A DNA stretch of 58,451 nt from Paenibacillus barengoltzii NBRC 101215 (GTDB lineage Bacteria; Bacillota; Bacilli; Paenibacillales; Paenibacillaceae). Below the pieces are notes generated by a model, which saw nothing but the letters and a program-made list of their open reading frames with translations, did no database searches and was not told where the DNA came from. Location of the stretch: NCBI RefSeq assembly GCF_004000745.1, contig NZ_BILV01000037.1, positions 1 through 58,451 of the forward strand, written 5' to 3'. Below are positions 31,753 through 41,875 of this stretch, in pieces. Position 1 is the first letter of the stretch, and the number at the start of each line of letters is the position of its first letter. A program made the position numbers and the translations under genes.

Positions 31753-34413
31753 TTATTCAGCGTGAACCCAAACTTCAAGCAAGCTGTTCCACGTATTGAT
31801 CTCGTTACCTTGCCCCACATATCGGATAAATTTTGCCGGCGTCGGCGTAAACTCAAACGTCTCCAGCTCCGTTTGTTTCTTGCTGGCCATCCCCGTTAGA
31901 ACGGGTTCGAAATGCACGCCATCCACGGAGACCTCCAGATCAAAATAGTTCGAACGGGTGTGACCGTTATAAAACCACAGGCTCACCCCATCTACCGTCG
32001 TGACCTCATCCAGCTCTATCTGTAAATATTGGCCTTTCCCATCCGCCGACCAACGGGTGTCCGGATCACGATCCAGTGTGTTGCTCGGCACATTGCCGTC
32101 ATCTGCGCTGGCCGATACTTTGGCAATTGCGGCTAAAGGTCCCTCCGGCTCAGGGATAGGTTCCAGCACCTCAAAGGTCTGGCGCGCTTCAACAATCACG
32201 CCTTGGAGCTGGCAGCTGGCAATGATATCAACGACACCGGGCCGTTCAGCGTAAAATGTATTCCCTTCGATATAGCCCACCTGTTCGTCACTAACCCGGT
32301 ACGTTACCGGGATATTCAACTCGGAAGTGTTCACGACTTCTCCATTATCGAGCGTCAGGAAAGATTGCAGACGTCCGGTCTTGCCTGCACTGATCGCATA
32401 ACCGGCGGAACGCCAGCCCGGTACGCTTTTGTCCGGAGCAATCGTAATATTCTCCGGCAGCACCGGCGTCTTCGCCACGCTGAACTTCACCCGAACCGTT
32501 TGTGTCTTTCCACGCCGTGTAATCGTAATTACACCAGTTCCGTCGATCCCTTTAGGTTGATCGATCTTGAGACGGGCATCCTCGGAAACCGCCTGTGCAG
32601 AAAGGACTGGGGTTTCTGTCGTGCCAAAGGGCAGTACGTAATCATATTGCGTTCGCAAAAATTGCACGCCCGCTACGGCTTCCCCGTTGACGAGGATCGA
32701 CTGGAGACCTAAGGCCTGAAGATCCAACCGTTGCTTCGTTTGATCCTTGTACAAGCTTTGCGGGAATAGCCGCTCCCCTTGCCCAACGCCTTCAACCCAA
32801 TCAAACGGCGAGGTATCGGCATCCGGGATCGAGCCTACAATATCGACCTTCACCCCGTTCACTTTCCCTTGGGTACCGATGATATACCCGTTGCCAAACT
32901 GCTCCGATTCGATAATGACCCCAGGTTTACTTGAATGGGCAGCGATGCCTTTCGTATTCCAAAATACGCTTTCGGTTGTCACTACGCCGTGCCGGCTCGT
33001 TGCGGACGAGCCGTAATCCCTTGTAATCGCGGATATCGCGTCCCCGTTCACCGTGAAATTATCAATCAAATTGGCCATGCTCAAATACATGTGGAAGTCC
33101 GTGAGGTAAAAAGAGTTCTCAGAATACGAATCGAGCAACACATTGCCATTTGCTGAGAAATTGGCATAGGTGAAGCTGTGTCTCGCCCCAACGGCACGGC
33201 TGTTCTTAATCAGGTTATCGTTTCCGATGAATTGGTACAGATAGCCGTTTCCGTTGGCTCCCCGGTATTGCGGATACTGCATCGTGACGTTGTCGACGGT
33301 GATATTTTTTGTCCGGTCTAAAATAATGCCCTTCGATAAAATATGGTAGGTGGCATTCCCCGGCGGCTTGTACGTGCTAACATTGCGGATCCAACTGTTA
33401 GCCACTGCAATCATATTGATCGCTTTAGCATTATCAGATTCGTACCCGGCGGTTCCTTCCACTTTGAAATCATCTTCCCCAAGCCCCGGCTTCGAGTTCT
33501 CAACGTTCGCGATCGAGAAGTCCTCCAGGCCAACTTCCGTAATGGGGGCTTCCGTTTTGGTAATCGTAATGTCATCGCGAAGCTTCAGAGGATATCGGGT
33601 AGGAATATCTAGGGTCAGGGTTCTGGCCTTGGGATCAACCGCCACGATCTGCCGATAAAATATCGGCTCCACCTTACCTAGACGGGAAGCCCATTTATTC
33701 TGCATCCCATGCTCCTTCAGGAAGCCTTCCGTCGTCTCAAAGGTGATCACGACAAAGTCATCCACTTGAAAGCCATCCGTGCTTTCTACGGGCAACAGCA
33801 CCGTAGGTTCGGACACCGTTTTGCGCAGCTTGGTCACCGTGCTGGTCCGTTTCCAATCTCCATTGCCAACCCGGATGATGTCCTTTTGTTTCATAAACTC
33901 CTGAGTATTGTAAATATGCGTCTGTTGCTGCCCGTCACCCTTAAGCACCACCCCGCTGGAGTGGATATTCAGAGCATAATCCTTCCCTTCCTGGGGTGTC
34001 ACACGGTACGTCCCTTTGGGAAGGTAGACCACGCCTCCACCGCGCTCCGCCGCATCATCAATCGCTTGCTGAATGGCGCGTGTGGAGTCTGTACGCCCCG
34101 TAGGGTCCGCACGGTACGGAGATTTCGTTACATTAATGCCCCGGTGCTTGTTAACGGAAGGGATCGGCATCTCACCTCTCCGATAGCCTGCATAGGAGAA
34201 GTCATGCAAAAATTGCCCCTCTTCCGTCCGGTATCCCGGATACCACCCCTTGGGATAAAGCAGGCTTCTCCCATCACGACCAAGGGACGGACCTTGATTA
34301 GCTGTAGGATTCGCTTCTTCAGCTGACACCGAGACAGCACCTCCTCCCGGAACAGCGAATCCGGCGACAACGGCGAGGGCGAGCAGCAGAGCGGGCCATC
34401 TTTTGCGCATCAC
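31753..34413 (-). CDS. Secreted right-handed beta-helix protein with discoidin domain, polysaccharide lyase candidate
   Basis: An 886-residue secreted protein. A signal peptide (about residues 1-31) is followed by FLHDFSYAGYRRGEMPIP, a motif often found at the start of pectate-lyase-superfamily proteins. A parallel beta-helix of the Pectate_lyase_3 type comes next (about 90-490: AIQQAIDDAAERGGGVVYLP, SSGVVLKGDGQQQTHI). Then come an Ig-like or bacterial surface region (about 640-750) and a C-terminal F5/8 type C discoidin domain (about 756-886) likely to bind sugars. It sits beside a GH88 unsaturated glucuronyl hydrolase, uptake genes and a regulator. A lyase acting on a uronate-containing polymer is therefore the best guess; the catalytic residues cannot be fixed by eye. 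Confidence 0.8.
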   Translation of the reverse strand: MMRKRWPALLLALAVVAGFAVPGGGAVSVSAEEANPTANQGPSLGRDGRSLLYPKGWYPGYRTEEGQFLHDFSYAGYRRGEMPIPSVNKHRGINVTKSPYRADPTGRTDSTRAIQQAIDDAAERGGGVVYLPKGTYRVTPQEGKDYALNIHSSGVVLKGDGQQQTHIYNTQEFMKQKDIIRVGNGDWKRTSTVTKLRKTVSEPTVLLPVESTDGFQVDDFVVITFETTEGFLKEHGMQNKWASRLGKVEPIFYRQIVAVDPKARTLTLDIPTRYPLKLRDDITITKTEAPITEVGLEDFSIANVENSKPGLGEDDFKVEGTAGYESDNAKAINMIAVANSWIRNVSTYKPPGNATYHILSKGIILDRTKNITVDNVTMQYPQYRGANGNGYLYQFIGNDNLIKNSRAVGARHSFTYANFSANGNVLLDSYSENSFYLTDFHMYLSMANLIDNFTVNGDAISAITRDYGSSATSRHGVVTTESVFWNTKGIAAHSSKPGVIIESEQFGNGYIIGTQGKVNGVKVDIVGSIPDADTSPFDWVEGVGQGERLFPQSLYKDQTKQRLDLQALGLQSILVNGEAVAGVQFLRTQYDYVLPFGTTETPVLSAQAVSEDARLKIDQPKGIDGTGVITITRRGKTQTVRVKFSVAKTPVLPENITIAPDKSVPGWRSAGYAISAGKTGRLQSFLTLDNGEVVNTSELNIPVTYRVSDEQVGYIEGNTFYAERPGVVDIIASCQLQGVIVEARQTFEVLEPIPEPEGPLAAIAKVSASADDGNVPSNTLDRDPDTRWSADGKGQYLQIELDEVTTVDGVSLWFYNGHTRSNYFDLEVSVDGVHFEPVLTGMASKKQTELETFEFTPTPAKFIRYVGQGNEINTWNSLLEVWVHAE

Positions 34414-34524
34414 ATCATCTTCCTCCTTTGTATATGGGATTCACCCCCGATTGTAAAGCGAGAAAGCTTGTTTATCGATGCTCAAAAACGCCACTCGCGT
34501 TGCCATTTTATCCAAATCCAACCA

Positions 34525-36195
34525 TCATCTCGCAGATAATGCCGCGTTATATCGATCAAGGGACTGTTGTTGGATTTGAATTGCCCGGTCGATCCCCATG
34601 GCATGGATTTGCTCCACGTAACCTTCAAACGCATCCAGCGGCTCCATCCCATAGATGATCTTAAGCGACATTTCATCCACGAGGCGGTTCACGTCCTGCA
34701 TAATGACCGAAAACTCCGTACTCTCCTCCTCGGTCTTCGGCAGTACCGGCAAGATGTGCAGCGCAGCGTCCGTGTCGGACCACAGCCGGGCAGCCTCCTG
34801 CTGCTCTGGCAACGCATAATACTGCTCCATATACCGTACATCTTGCACGAACGGACCAAAATAACTAGCCCGTGTATACATCGCCAGCGCTTGTGATGGA
34901 GCCCACTGGTTCGGATTGTTTAAAATGAGGTCGGTATAAGCTGGATAACCGTCCTTCATTTCATAGCTAACCCCTTCGATCCCAAAGTTGAACAGCATAT
35001 GCCCCTCAGGGCTGTAACCATAATCCAGCATCCGGGCCGATTCCTCCACATGCTGATTGCTTGTTGAGATCGCAACACTGCCGCTGACTCCCGCGACCGG
35101 AGCAAGTTGACCAAATTTCGGACGATCCCCCTTTTTCAGTACCGGATAAGGCGTCGGCGCCAGTTCGACCTTCGGGTCCCGGGCTCGCATCACCGGCAAC
35201 CAAGTCCCGATTCCCGCCCCGGCGTTCCAGATGCTGGCGCCGCTGCGCCCGAGAATCATGCTTGTATCCTGGGTTTCCGAGTCCACTGCAGCAAGGTTGG
35301 GATCGATAAGCCCTTCCTGATACCAGTCGCGGAACAGTGCAAGAAACGCCTTGTACTCCGGCTCGATGGCGCCAAATTTGACCTTCCCCTGCTCCTGGTA
35401 GAAGTTTTTCTTAATCCCAAAAGCGCCAACGAATCCACCGCCTTCGATACCAAACAACGGATTGGGTACGCCAAGGAAGGTGAGCGGAGCCTCTGCTCCC
35501 TTCCGTTCTTTGAACGCCTTCAGCACATCATGCCATTCCTCGATTGTCTCCGGAATCTCAAGCCCAAGGTCATCCAGCCAATCCTTGCGGATGATCGGGC
35601 CTTGGTAAGTGCGAAGCCGCGGTTCACCCTGAATAAAAGGGAAAGCGTAGTAACTGCCGTTTGCAGTACGAACTTGGAGATCAATTTCGGGATGGGCTTG
35701 GAGATACTTTTTCAAATTCGGGGCATATTGGTCCAGGATATCGTTAAGCCTCAGAATATAACCATCGTTCATTGCCTTCTCCGGGCCGCCCGGATAATTG
35801 ATCCATTCATATTCGATCAAATCCGGCAGTTCTCCGGAAGCAAGCAGGACGCTGATTGCCTCCTTCCCTTGATTGGCTGGAGGCTGAATGAAATTAAGCT
35901 GGACTCCGGTTCTCCGTTGCCATTCTTGAAAGAAGGGAACTTCGCTGAACTTAGATTTGATACTGGCTGCATTTCCGTTGAGCTCAGCCCAATAGGTCAG
36001 CGTCACCTGTTCCTTCGCTTCTTTCCCGACCGATTGTTGTATCTCCTGTGGACTCTCCACCGAAGCAGCGGATGACCCATGGAAAGGCCTCACACTGGAA
36101 TCACAAGAGCTCAACAAGACAAACAACGCCAGGATCACCACCATCGCGAGTCCTCGGTTTGCATAAGGCTGAACCTGATCTCGATTCCGACTCAT
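34525..36195 (-). CDS. Extracellular solute-binding lipoprotein, sugar ABC family, second copy
   Basis: A 556-residue receptor with a hydrophobic segment and lipobox LLSSC. The family 1 binding-protein body shows PDLIEYEWINYPGGPEKA and DGYILRLNDILDQYAPNLKK, close to LplA-type proteins. It is strongly similar over its whole length to the receptor at 41876-43531, the one next to the permeases. No permease genes adjoin this copy, so it probably feeds the same permease pair. Its ATG overlaps the stop of the YesS-type regulator gene by 4 bp. The beta-helix gene begins about 110 bp downstream. Confidence 0.9.
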   Translation of the reverse strand: MSRNRDQVQPYANRGLAMVVILALFVLLSSCDSSVRPFHGSSAASVESPQEIQQSVGKEAKEQVTLTYWAELNGNAASIKSKFSEVPFFQEWQRRTGVQLNFIQPPANQGKEAISVLLASGELPDLIEYEWINYPGGPEKAMNDGYILRLNDILDQYAPNLKKYLQAHPEIDLQVRTANGSYYAFPFIQGEPRLRTYQGPIIRKDWLDDLGLEIPETIEEWHDVLKAFKERKGAEAPLTFLGVPNPLFGIEGGGFVGAFGIKKNFYQEQGKVKFGAIEPEYKAFLALFRDWYQEGLIDPNLAAVDSETQDTSMILGRSGASIWNAGAGIGTWLPVMRARDPKVELAPTPYPVLKKGDRPKFGQLAPVAGVSGSVAISTSNQHVEESARMLDYGYSPEGHMLFNFGIEGVSYEMKDGYPAYTDLILNNPNQWAPSQALAMYTRASYFGPFVQDVRYMEQYYALPEQQEAARLWSDTDAALHILPVLPKTEEESTEFSVIMQDVNRLVDEMSLKIIYGMEPLDAFEGYVEQIHAMGIDRAIQIQQQSLDRYNAALSAR

Positions 36196-38564
36196 ACCGT
36201 AACCTCCTTCCCATTCATGCCGCTGATCTCTTTATATCTGCCTGGCGTGATGCCTTCATACTTCTTAAACACCCGAATAAACGTAGCGGCATCGTTATAC
36301 CCCACTACTTTGGACAGCTCGCTGATCGATTCCGATTGCGCTCGCATGAGCTCCTTCGCCTTCTCAATTCGACATCGGTGGATGCTGTCCAGCAAGCCTT
36401 CTCCCGTCTGATTCTTGTAAAGCTTGGAGAGGTAACTGCCTTTCATCCCAAAATGATCACCAATCGCATTGACATTTAAGTTGGCGTCGTTATATCGTTC
36501 CGCGATATACGCCGACACTTTCTCGATCAGGTTGCGGAGCGAGTCCTCCCGTTCTCTTAACAGATGGCTTGCACGTTTGTCGGCGGCAAAGGTGCAGACC
36601 TCATGCAGCAAGCTTTGCAGAGCGCTTTGCATTTCCTGTACGGTATCACAGGCCAGCACCTCATCGATCCATAGCGGATAATCGGCCAGCCGGCAATCAT
36701 CCTCATGTCCGCCAAGTTCATGGATGACCTTGATCATCGTACTTACCAAATTAAACATGAGGCATTTAGCCACATTCAGCGACATCACCGGCTTCTCCAA
36801 ATTCCGCTTCATGATCTCATTCATGTAATGACCGGCCTGTTCGGCATCCCCGGCTTTGATGAAGTTAATCAGCTGCTGCTCGGTCTGCAGCGGATAGTCA
36901 TACCCATACATCCCACCTGTCGTCTCTTGCTGGATTTCCCCGTAAGCAATGATCCCTTTCTTCCCCAAAACCATCTTGTATTCCATCGCATCCACTGCTT
37001 CTTGATACGCCTCATGAATGCCAATCCAGGATGGATGGCGACCGCTGAACGAAATCGTCAGCTCCATCTCGTAACGCTCCAAGAATCGCTGAGCTTCCGC
37101 CGCAATCGCTCTCAAATCCTCGCTCCATGTCACGGAATCCGCCTGCAAATTCACCAGGCATACGATCATCTCGTCGACCTCCGCAACATAGCCCACATGT
37201 CCTCGCGTGGCAACCAGTTCCTCGACCACATTGGAGATGATCAGCTGAATCAGTTTGCTCCGTTCGCTTAATCCCACGCCAGGCAACTTGTCATAGAGCC
37301 GATCTTCATTTTCGATCACAAATAAAATAACTGCAAAATCCCGCGAATACAGCGGCATCTGAAAGGAACGAAACGATTCCTCATAAGGAACAAGCGGGTC
37401 GGTCTTCCCCTTCAGCAGTCGATAGATCAAATTCGAACGAAGCACCTGCTGATGCTTCTGGAGTTGCTGGGCAATCTCATTCTTCTCGCTCCGGGCCCGC
37501 TGGATCATGTTCTGGATAAACCGGAGCTCATTCGGTTCTCCAGGTACAGACTGCGACGTTTTGTCCTTCAACGACTCCACCAGCTGTTGGATAGGAGAAT
37601 AATTACGGCGCATAAAAAACCACGTCAACACGCTGGCACCGACCAAGCTGACCAGGATGCTGATATACGTGAAATTGCGGACGTTCACGGCTTTTTCCCA
37701 ATACAACCCGCTTGGGATGATCAACGCATATTTAAGATCCGATACCGCCGAATCCATATAGAACAGCTCCGATTCTCCGACCTTCGCCTGATCCAGCCTT
37801 ACGCGGTTGCCCTCCATAAAGGGAAGCAGCTCCTCGGCAGGGTCCCGATTGGTCATCAGCACTTCGTCATTCTGATTGAGGATCATTAGCAGACCATCAC
37901 TGAAGCCGGAGATCCCCTCAAGTGCCTGCTGGAATCGGCTCGTATCCGTCATCACCACAACGGTCCCGGTCTCTTGCCCATTTAGATCAGCAGGCAGCTG
38001 CGTGACATAAGCGATCGAGGATTCCGCAGGCCCCGCATTGAGGTGAGGGAGCACCATAAAGCGCTTTGTATCCGCTTCCAAAACTGACCGTTTCCATGTC
38101 TCCAAACTAAGGTCTCCGGTTTCGTGAATCGTATGAAAGGCGGTAGGGATATCCCGAATATTCCCCGCCCGGAGAACCGCATCCCCTTTTTTCCAGACTA
38201 CGTAAAATTCATCGATCGTGGCGTACGACGTCTTGAACAGGCGGAACTCCTTGACAAGCTGATATGCGGTGTAAGGCGCTTCGGCGTCAGATTGGCTTGA
38301 GTACATCAAAGTTTGCAAGTTCGGACTCCAGGTCATCTCCATGTTGAGCCGCTTCATCAAATCGATTTGCGTATCGATCGTGTAGCGCATTTGCTTCAGC
38401 AATGAATCATTCGCCCGATGAATTTCGCTCTTTAATGCCGTATTGGCCTGAGCGTAAATGATGAGGCTGAACAGAATCGGCACAAACAACACTGCACTGT
38501 ACGAAACGAGCCAGGTTACGATCACGCTTTCCCGTTTCCGCCACAAAGATTGAATGTTCAACAT
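36192..38564 (-). CDS. Membrane-bound AraC-type regulator (YesS-like)
   Basis: A 790-residue regulator. A membrane segment near residues 18-38 and another near 300-322 enclose an extracellular sensor of the dCache type. A cytoplasmic region and a C-terminal AraC helix-turn-helix pair (about 685-785: NVNAIGDHFGMKGSYLSKLY, SISELSKVVGYNDAATFIRV) follow. B. subtilis YesS and many Paenibacillus homologues control pectin or other polysaccharide genes in this way. The gene is co-transcribed with a binding-protein gene (4-bp overlap). A possible promoter (TTGATC, 17 bases, CATAAA) lies about 75 bases upstream. It should control this locus. Confidence 0.92.
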   Translation of the reverse strand: MLNIQSLWRKRESVIVTWLVSYSAVLFVPILFSLIIYAQANTALKSEIHRANDSLLKQMRYTIDTQIDLMKRLNMEMTWSPNLQTLMYSSQSDAEAPYTAYQLVKEFRLFKTSYATIDEFYVVWKKGDAVLRAGNIRDIPTAFHTIHETGDLSLETWKRSVLEADTKRFMVLPHLNAGPAESSIAYVTQLPADLNGQETGTVVVMTDTSRFQQALEGISGFSDGLLMILNQNDEVLMTNRDPAEELLPFMEGNRVRLDQAKVGESELFYMDSAVSDLKYALIIPSGLYWEKAVNVRNFTYISILVSLVGASVLTWFFMRRNYSPIQQLVESLKDKTSQSVPGEPNELRFIQNMIQRARSEKNEIAQQLQKHQQVLRSNLIYRLLKGKTDPLVPYEESFRSFQMPLYSRDFAVILFVIENEDRLYDKLPGVGLSERSKLIQLIISNVVEELVATRGHVGYVAEVDEMIVCLVNLQADSVTWSEDLRAIAAEAQRFLERYEMELTISFSGRHPSWIGIHEAYQEAVDAMEYKMVLGKKGIIAYGEIQQETTGGMYGYDYPLQTEQQLINFIKAGDAEQAGHYMNEIMKRNLEKPVMSLNVAKCLMFNLVSTMIKVIHELGGHEDDCRLADYPLWIDEVLACDTVQEMQSALQSLLHEVCTFAADKRASHLLREREDSLRNLIEKVSAYIAERYNDANLNVNAIGDHFGMKGSYLSKLYKNQTGEGLLDSIHRCRIEKAKELMRAQSESISELSKVVGYNDAATFIRVFKKYEGITPGRYKEISGMNGKEVTV

Positions 38565-38771
38565 CCGTTCCTCCCCCGTATCCTTCTGGTTTGTAAATAA
38601 GCAGGTAACTGGGTTAATCGGTTCGTTGGTACGTTGGCTTTATGCGTTTGTCAGTATGTCAGATCAAGACCTAATTATAACGTGTTTCCCCGGCCCAAGC
38701 CTATAGATAAAAAGTTCAATTCGATTGATAATTCTGCTTACAGGCCGTTCTGCAACCTATCCAATGCCAAT

Positions 38772-38801
38772 AGCCCGAGGGACTTAGTCGTCCTTCGGGC
38801 T
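38772..38801. terminator. Hairpin between the GH88 gene and the regulator gene
   Basis: AGCCCGAGGGAC / GTCCTTCGGGCT forms a stem of about 12 bp with one G-T pair and a 6-base loop, 22 bases beyond the GH88 stop. No U-tract follows on the minus strand, so termination strength is uncertain. It does mark the boundary between two transcription units. Confidence 0.5.
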
Positions 38802-38823
38802 GATTATAATCGAGTTCAAGTTC

Positions 38824-39954
38824 TTAGAAAATTCGCCGCCTCCAACCTTGGAGCTTCGCCAAAGCTTCAACGAAGTAATAATCTCCATAGATCAGCGACA
38901 CGTTCACGTTCTGATTCGCTGGCTTATGACCCGTGCCTTGAAGCAGGATCGCCTCATGCTTCGGCACGTCCCAAGTAGCATAATTCGCCGCGAGGGAGCT
39001 TAAGATCCGCTCAGCTGCAGAGCGGTACGGTCGGCCAGTGGGTTCATCCAGCTGGTCGGCAAGCTCCAACAATCCGGAGGCAGCGATCGCTCCGGCCGAG
39101 GTGTCACGAGGAATTTCTTCCTCTCCGCCTTCCCGCACAGCCCGGAAGTCCCACGGAGGGACATTGTCCTCAGGCAAGCTGGCGATAAAGAAATTCGCCA
39201 CCCGCTGGGCTGCACTTAAGTACACGGCATCATTCGTATGACGGTACGTATTCGTCAAACCGTATAGCGCCCAGGCGTTCCCCCGGCTCCAAGCCGAGTC
39301 AGGACCCGAACCTTGCCCGCCTAATGCCCCCACACGTTCACCTGTTTCAGGATCAAACACCACGATGTGATGGGTCGACCCGTCCGCCCGTACGAATTGC
39401 TTCATAACCATATCTGCATGAGCCTTGGCGATATGCGCAAACCGCGGGTCGCCGCTTTCCTCAGAAGCCCAGAAGAGCAGTGAGATGTTCATCATCGTAT
39501 CGATGATTGACCAGCCGGTCTTTTCGATGCCGTTCCAGGCCCTAAGATAGCCGCCCTTTGGGTTGAAACGACCGGCTAGGAAGTTTGCCGCGAACAAGCC
39601 TCGCCGCAAGGCGTCTTTGTCGCCGGTCAGTTTATACTTAAAAACCGCTGTCGGCAAAAAATGAAACCCAACATCATGATCAAAAGCATTCTCCTGCTGG
39701 AACAGCGCAAACAACCGCTCATCCCAAGACCAGGCCGCCTCCCGCCAACCTTCATCTCCTGTCATGTCGTACATCAGCCAAAGCATTCCCGGCCAGAATC
39801 CGGAGGTCCACCAGTCCAGCTTCGTATCATCATAAATCCCGTTTTGTCCTGCAACATGCGGAGCCTTGGTCCCCAAGGAATCCCTCATCTGCGACACCTT
39901 GGACTCCAACCGCGGCCAGATCTCCTGACCGATCGTATTTAAGGTCGTTGTCAT
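38824..39954 (-). CDS. GH88 unsaturated glucuronyl hydrolase
   Basis: A 376-residue cytosolic enzyme of glycoside hydrolase family 88. It removes the unsaturated uronate that lyases leave at the non-reducing end of oligosaccharides. The two expected catalytic aspartates are D94 (FDHDVGFHF) and D152 (SIIDTMMN), spaced like D88 and D149 of the Bacillus sp. GL1 enzyme. Other landmarks are SAWSRGNAWALYGL, DTSAGAIAASGLLEL and NVSLIYGDYYFVEAL. It has no signal peptide. It follows the permease genes (45 bp) in the same operon. Substrates of the family include fragments of gellan, xanthan and glycosaminoglycans. Confidence 0.93.
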   Translation of the reverse strand: MTTTLNTIGQEIWPRLESKVSQMRDSLGTKAPHVAGQNGIYDDTKLDWWTSGFWPGMLWLMYDMTGDEGWREAAWSWDERLFALFQQENAFDHDVGFHFLPTAVFKYKLTGDKDALRRGLFAANFLAGRFNPKGGYLRAWNGIEKTGWSIIDTMMNISLLFWASEESGDPRFAHIAKAHADMVMKQFVRADGSTHHIVVFDPETGERVGALGGQGSGPDSAWSRGNAWALYGLTNTYRHTNDAVYLSAAQRVANFFIASLPEDNVPPWDFRAVREGGEEEIPRDTSAGAIAASGLLELADQLDEPTGRPYRSAAERILSSLAANYATWDVPKHEAILLQGTGHKPANQNVNVSLIYGDYYFVEALAKLQGWRRRIF

Positions 39955-39998
39955 GCTTCTCCTCCTCTACCTGTACTCGTGGATATCCCCTTCATCCA

Positions 39999-40880
39999 TT
40001 ACCCCTTCAAGGATCCGACCATAACACCTTTCACGAAATATCGTTGTAAAAAAGGATACACGCACATGATCGGAAACGTAGCCACAATGATCGTGGCATA
40101 TTTAATCGTCTCCCCGATCTGGAACCGATCTCCAGCGGAGGCACCAATCGACATACTGTCCGTCGAGTTCGAGATCAGGATTTCACGGAGTACGAGCTGC
40201 AAAGGGAACAGCTCCCGGCTTCGAATGAATACCGAGGCGTAGAACCAACCGTTCCATTTATCTACAGCATAATACAAGATCATTACAGCAATCACGGGCA
40301 TTGAGAGCGGGATGATGATTCGGAACAAAATCGTAAAATGGTTCGCTCCATCAATCTTGGCCGACTCCTCTAAACTGTCCGGGATGCCCATAAACGACGT
40401 CCGCATAATAATCAAATTAAACGTGCTGACAGCAAACGGAATGATCGTGGACCATAACGAGTCCAACAGACCTACGCCCTTGACGATCAGGTACATCGGA
40501 ATTAAGCCGCCGCCGAAAAACATGGTGAACACGATGATGAACATAAAGACTTTGTTCCACATCACGTTTTTGCGGGACAAGACGTAAGCGCCCAGGGCGG
40601 TCATAAAAATATTCACGGTCACCCCAAACACGACGATAAACAACGTATTGCGAAACCCGATCCCGATACCTGGGTTGGCGAGCACAGCCCGATAAGCTTC
40701 CAGACTAAAACCGATCGGTTTCCAGAGGAACCCTTTATAGGCCAACAGGCGTGCTGGATCACTCAGCGAAGCTAACAGAACATAGACCAACGGATACAAA
40801 GTCGCGATCACGAGCAAAATGAGCAGCGTATAATTCACTACATTAAATAATCGATCCAGCCAACCGCTTTCCGTCTTCAT
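39999..40880 (-). CDS. Carbohydrate ABC transporter permease, LplC/YtcP type
   Basis: A 293-residue permease with about six membrane segments and the coupling motif PDSLEESAKIDGANHFTILFRIIIPLSMP. It ends YPFLQRYFVKGVMVGSLKG, typical of LplC/YtcP-type proteins. I chose the ATG at 40878-40880 because GAGGTGG lies just upstream; an in-frame ATG ten codons earlier has no site. The gene begins 10 bp after the partner permease gene. The ATPase is probably a shared MsmX-type protein encoded elsewhere, since none is present here. The likely cargo is unsaturated oligosaccharides. Confidence 0.94.
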   Translation of the reverse strand: MKTESGWLDRLFNVVNYTLLILLVIATLYPLVYVLLASLSDPARLLAYKGFLWKPIGFSLEAYRAVLANPGIGIGFRNTLFIVVFGVTVNIFMTALGAYVLSRKNVMWNKVFMFIIVFTMFFGGGLIPMYLIVKGVGLLDSLWSTIIPFAVSTFNLIIMRTSFMGIPDSLEESAKIDGANHFTILFRIIIPLSMPVIAVMILYYAVDKWNGWFYASVFIRSRELFPLQLVLREILISNSTDSMSIGASAGDRFQIGETIKYATIIVATFPIMCVYPFLQRYFVKGVMVGSLKG

Positions 40881-40890
40881 CGCTTCCACC

Positions 40891-41814
40891 TCACCATAAG
40901 CTGTTTTCATTCACTTTGCGGCTGATGTAGTTCGCGGAGATGAGCAGCGCGAGATTGATCACCGAGTTAAATAATCCTACGGCCGAGCTGTAGCTCCAGC
41001 CAAATTCCAATAGCCCTTTGCGGTACACAAATGTGGAAATAACATCCGCCGTTTCGTAGGTAATCGGATTGTAGAGCAAAATGATTTTTTCAAAACCTAC
41101 ATTCAACAAGTTTCCGATCCGCAAAATAAACATGATGGTGATGACAGGCACCAGACCGGGCAAGGTGATGTAGAACATTTGCTTCAGCCGGCTCGCCCCG
41201 TCGATTCGCGCGGCTTCGTACTGCTCAAGATCGATACTCATCAACGCGGCAATATAGATAATCGATTCCCAACCGATCCGTTGCCAGATTTCCGACAGCA
41301 CGTAGATCGGCCGGAACAGCTCTGGCTTTTGCAGCATCGCTTGACCATCGTATCCAAACAGCATGAACAGCCGGTTGATCAGTCCATCCGCATTCGTAAA
41401 GTCCGTAATTATCCCGCAGATGACAACTAAAGAGATAAAATACGGCATGTACGTAATGGTCTGCACGACCCGTTTGAAGTAGCGGCGGCGCACTTCATTG
41501 ATCAATAAGGCCAGGATGATCGGTGCGGGAAACTCGAAGATTAACGTATATAAGCTGATGAGAACGGTATTTTTAAGCACTCGCAAGAAATAGTAGCTTC
41601 CGAAGAACTCTTCAAAATGCTTTAGACCGACCCAGTCGCTCCCCAAGATCCCCTTCACCGGGGTAAAATCCTTAAAGGCGATAATCGCGCCATACATCGG
41701 ACCATAATGAAAAATCACGTAGTAGGCGATGACGGGAATCATCATGAGATACAAGTATTTGTTTAACCGAAAATCCCGGATGAACCGGCGTTTGAAGGAC
41801 ACGGGTTTATTCAT
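40891..41814 (-). CDS. Carbohydrate ABC transporter permease, LplB type
   Basis: A 307-residue permease with about six membrane segments. The coupling motif LEQYEAARIDGASRLKQMFYITLP and the N-terminal KYLYLMMIPVIAYYVIFHY are characteristic of LplB/YteP-type sugar permeases. It lies between the receptor gene (upstream, with a strong hairpin in the gap) and the LplC-type permease gene (10 bp downstream). The three genes plus the GH88 gene make one operon. Confidence 0.95.
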   Translation of the reverse strand: MNKPVSFKRRFIRDFRLNKYLYLMMIPVIAYYVIFHYGPMYGAIIAFKDFTPVKGILGSDWVGLKHFEEFFGSYYFLRVLKNTVLISLYTLIFEFPAPIILALLINEVRRRYFKRVVQTITYMPYFISLVVICGIITDFTNADGLINRLFMLFGYDGQAMLQKPELFRPIYVLSEIWQRIGWESIIYIAALMSIDLEQYEAARIDGASRLKQMFYITLPGLVPVITIMFILRIGNLLNVGFEKIILLYNPITYETADVISTFVYRKGLLEFGWSYSSAVGLFNSVINLALLISANYISRKVNENSLW

Positions 41815-41843
41815 GGGCTTTAGGGGTTCACCTCATTTCAAGT

Positions 41844-41867
41844 CGGGAGGGCAGATCCGCCCTCCCG
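41844..41867 (-). other. GC-rich hairpin after the binding-protein gene
   Basis: CGGGAGGGC / GCCCTCCCG forms a 9-bp perfect stem with a 6-base loop in the 60-bp gap between receptor and permease genes. No U-tract follows. In such operons a hairpin of this kind commonly protects the receptor mRNA from 3' decay, so that more receptor than permease is made. That role is inferred. Confidence 0.6.
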
Positions 41868-41875
41868 CATGCTTC

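Noticed and set aside
35107-36075. A 322-codon plus-strand open frame inside the second receptor gene
   Set aside because: It is a shadow of a strongly supported lipoprotein gene on the minus strand; no ribosome site or recognisable domain.
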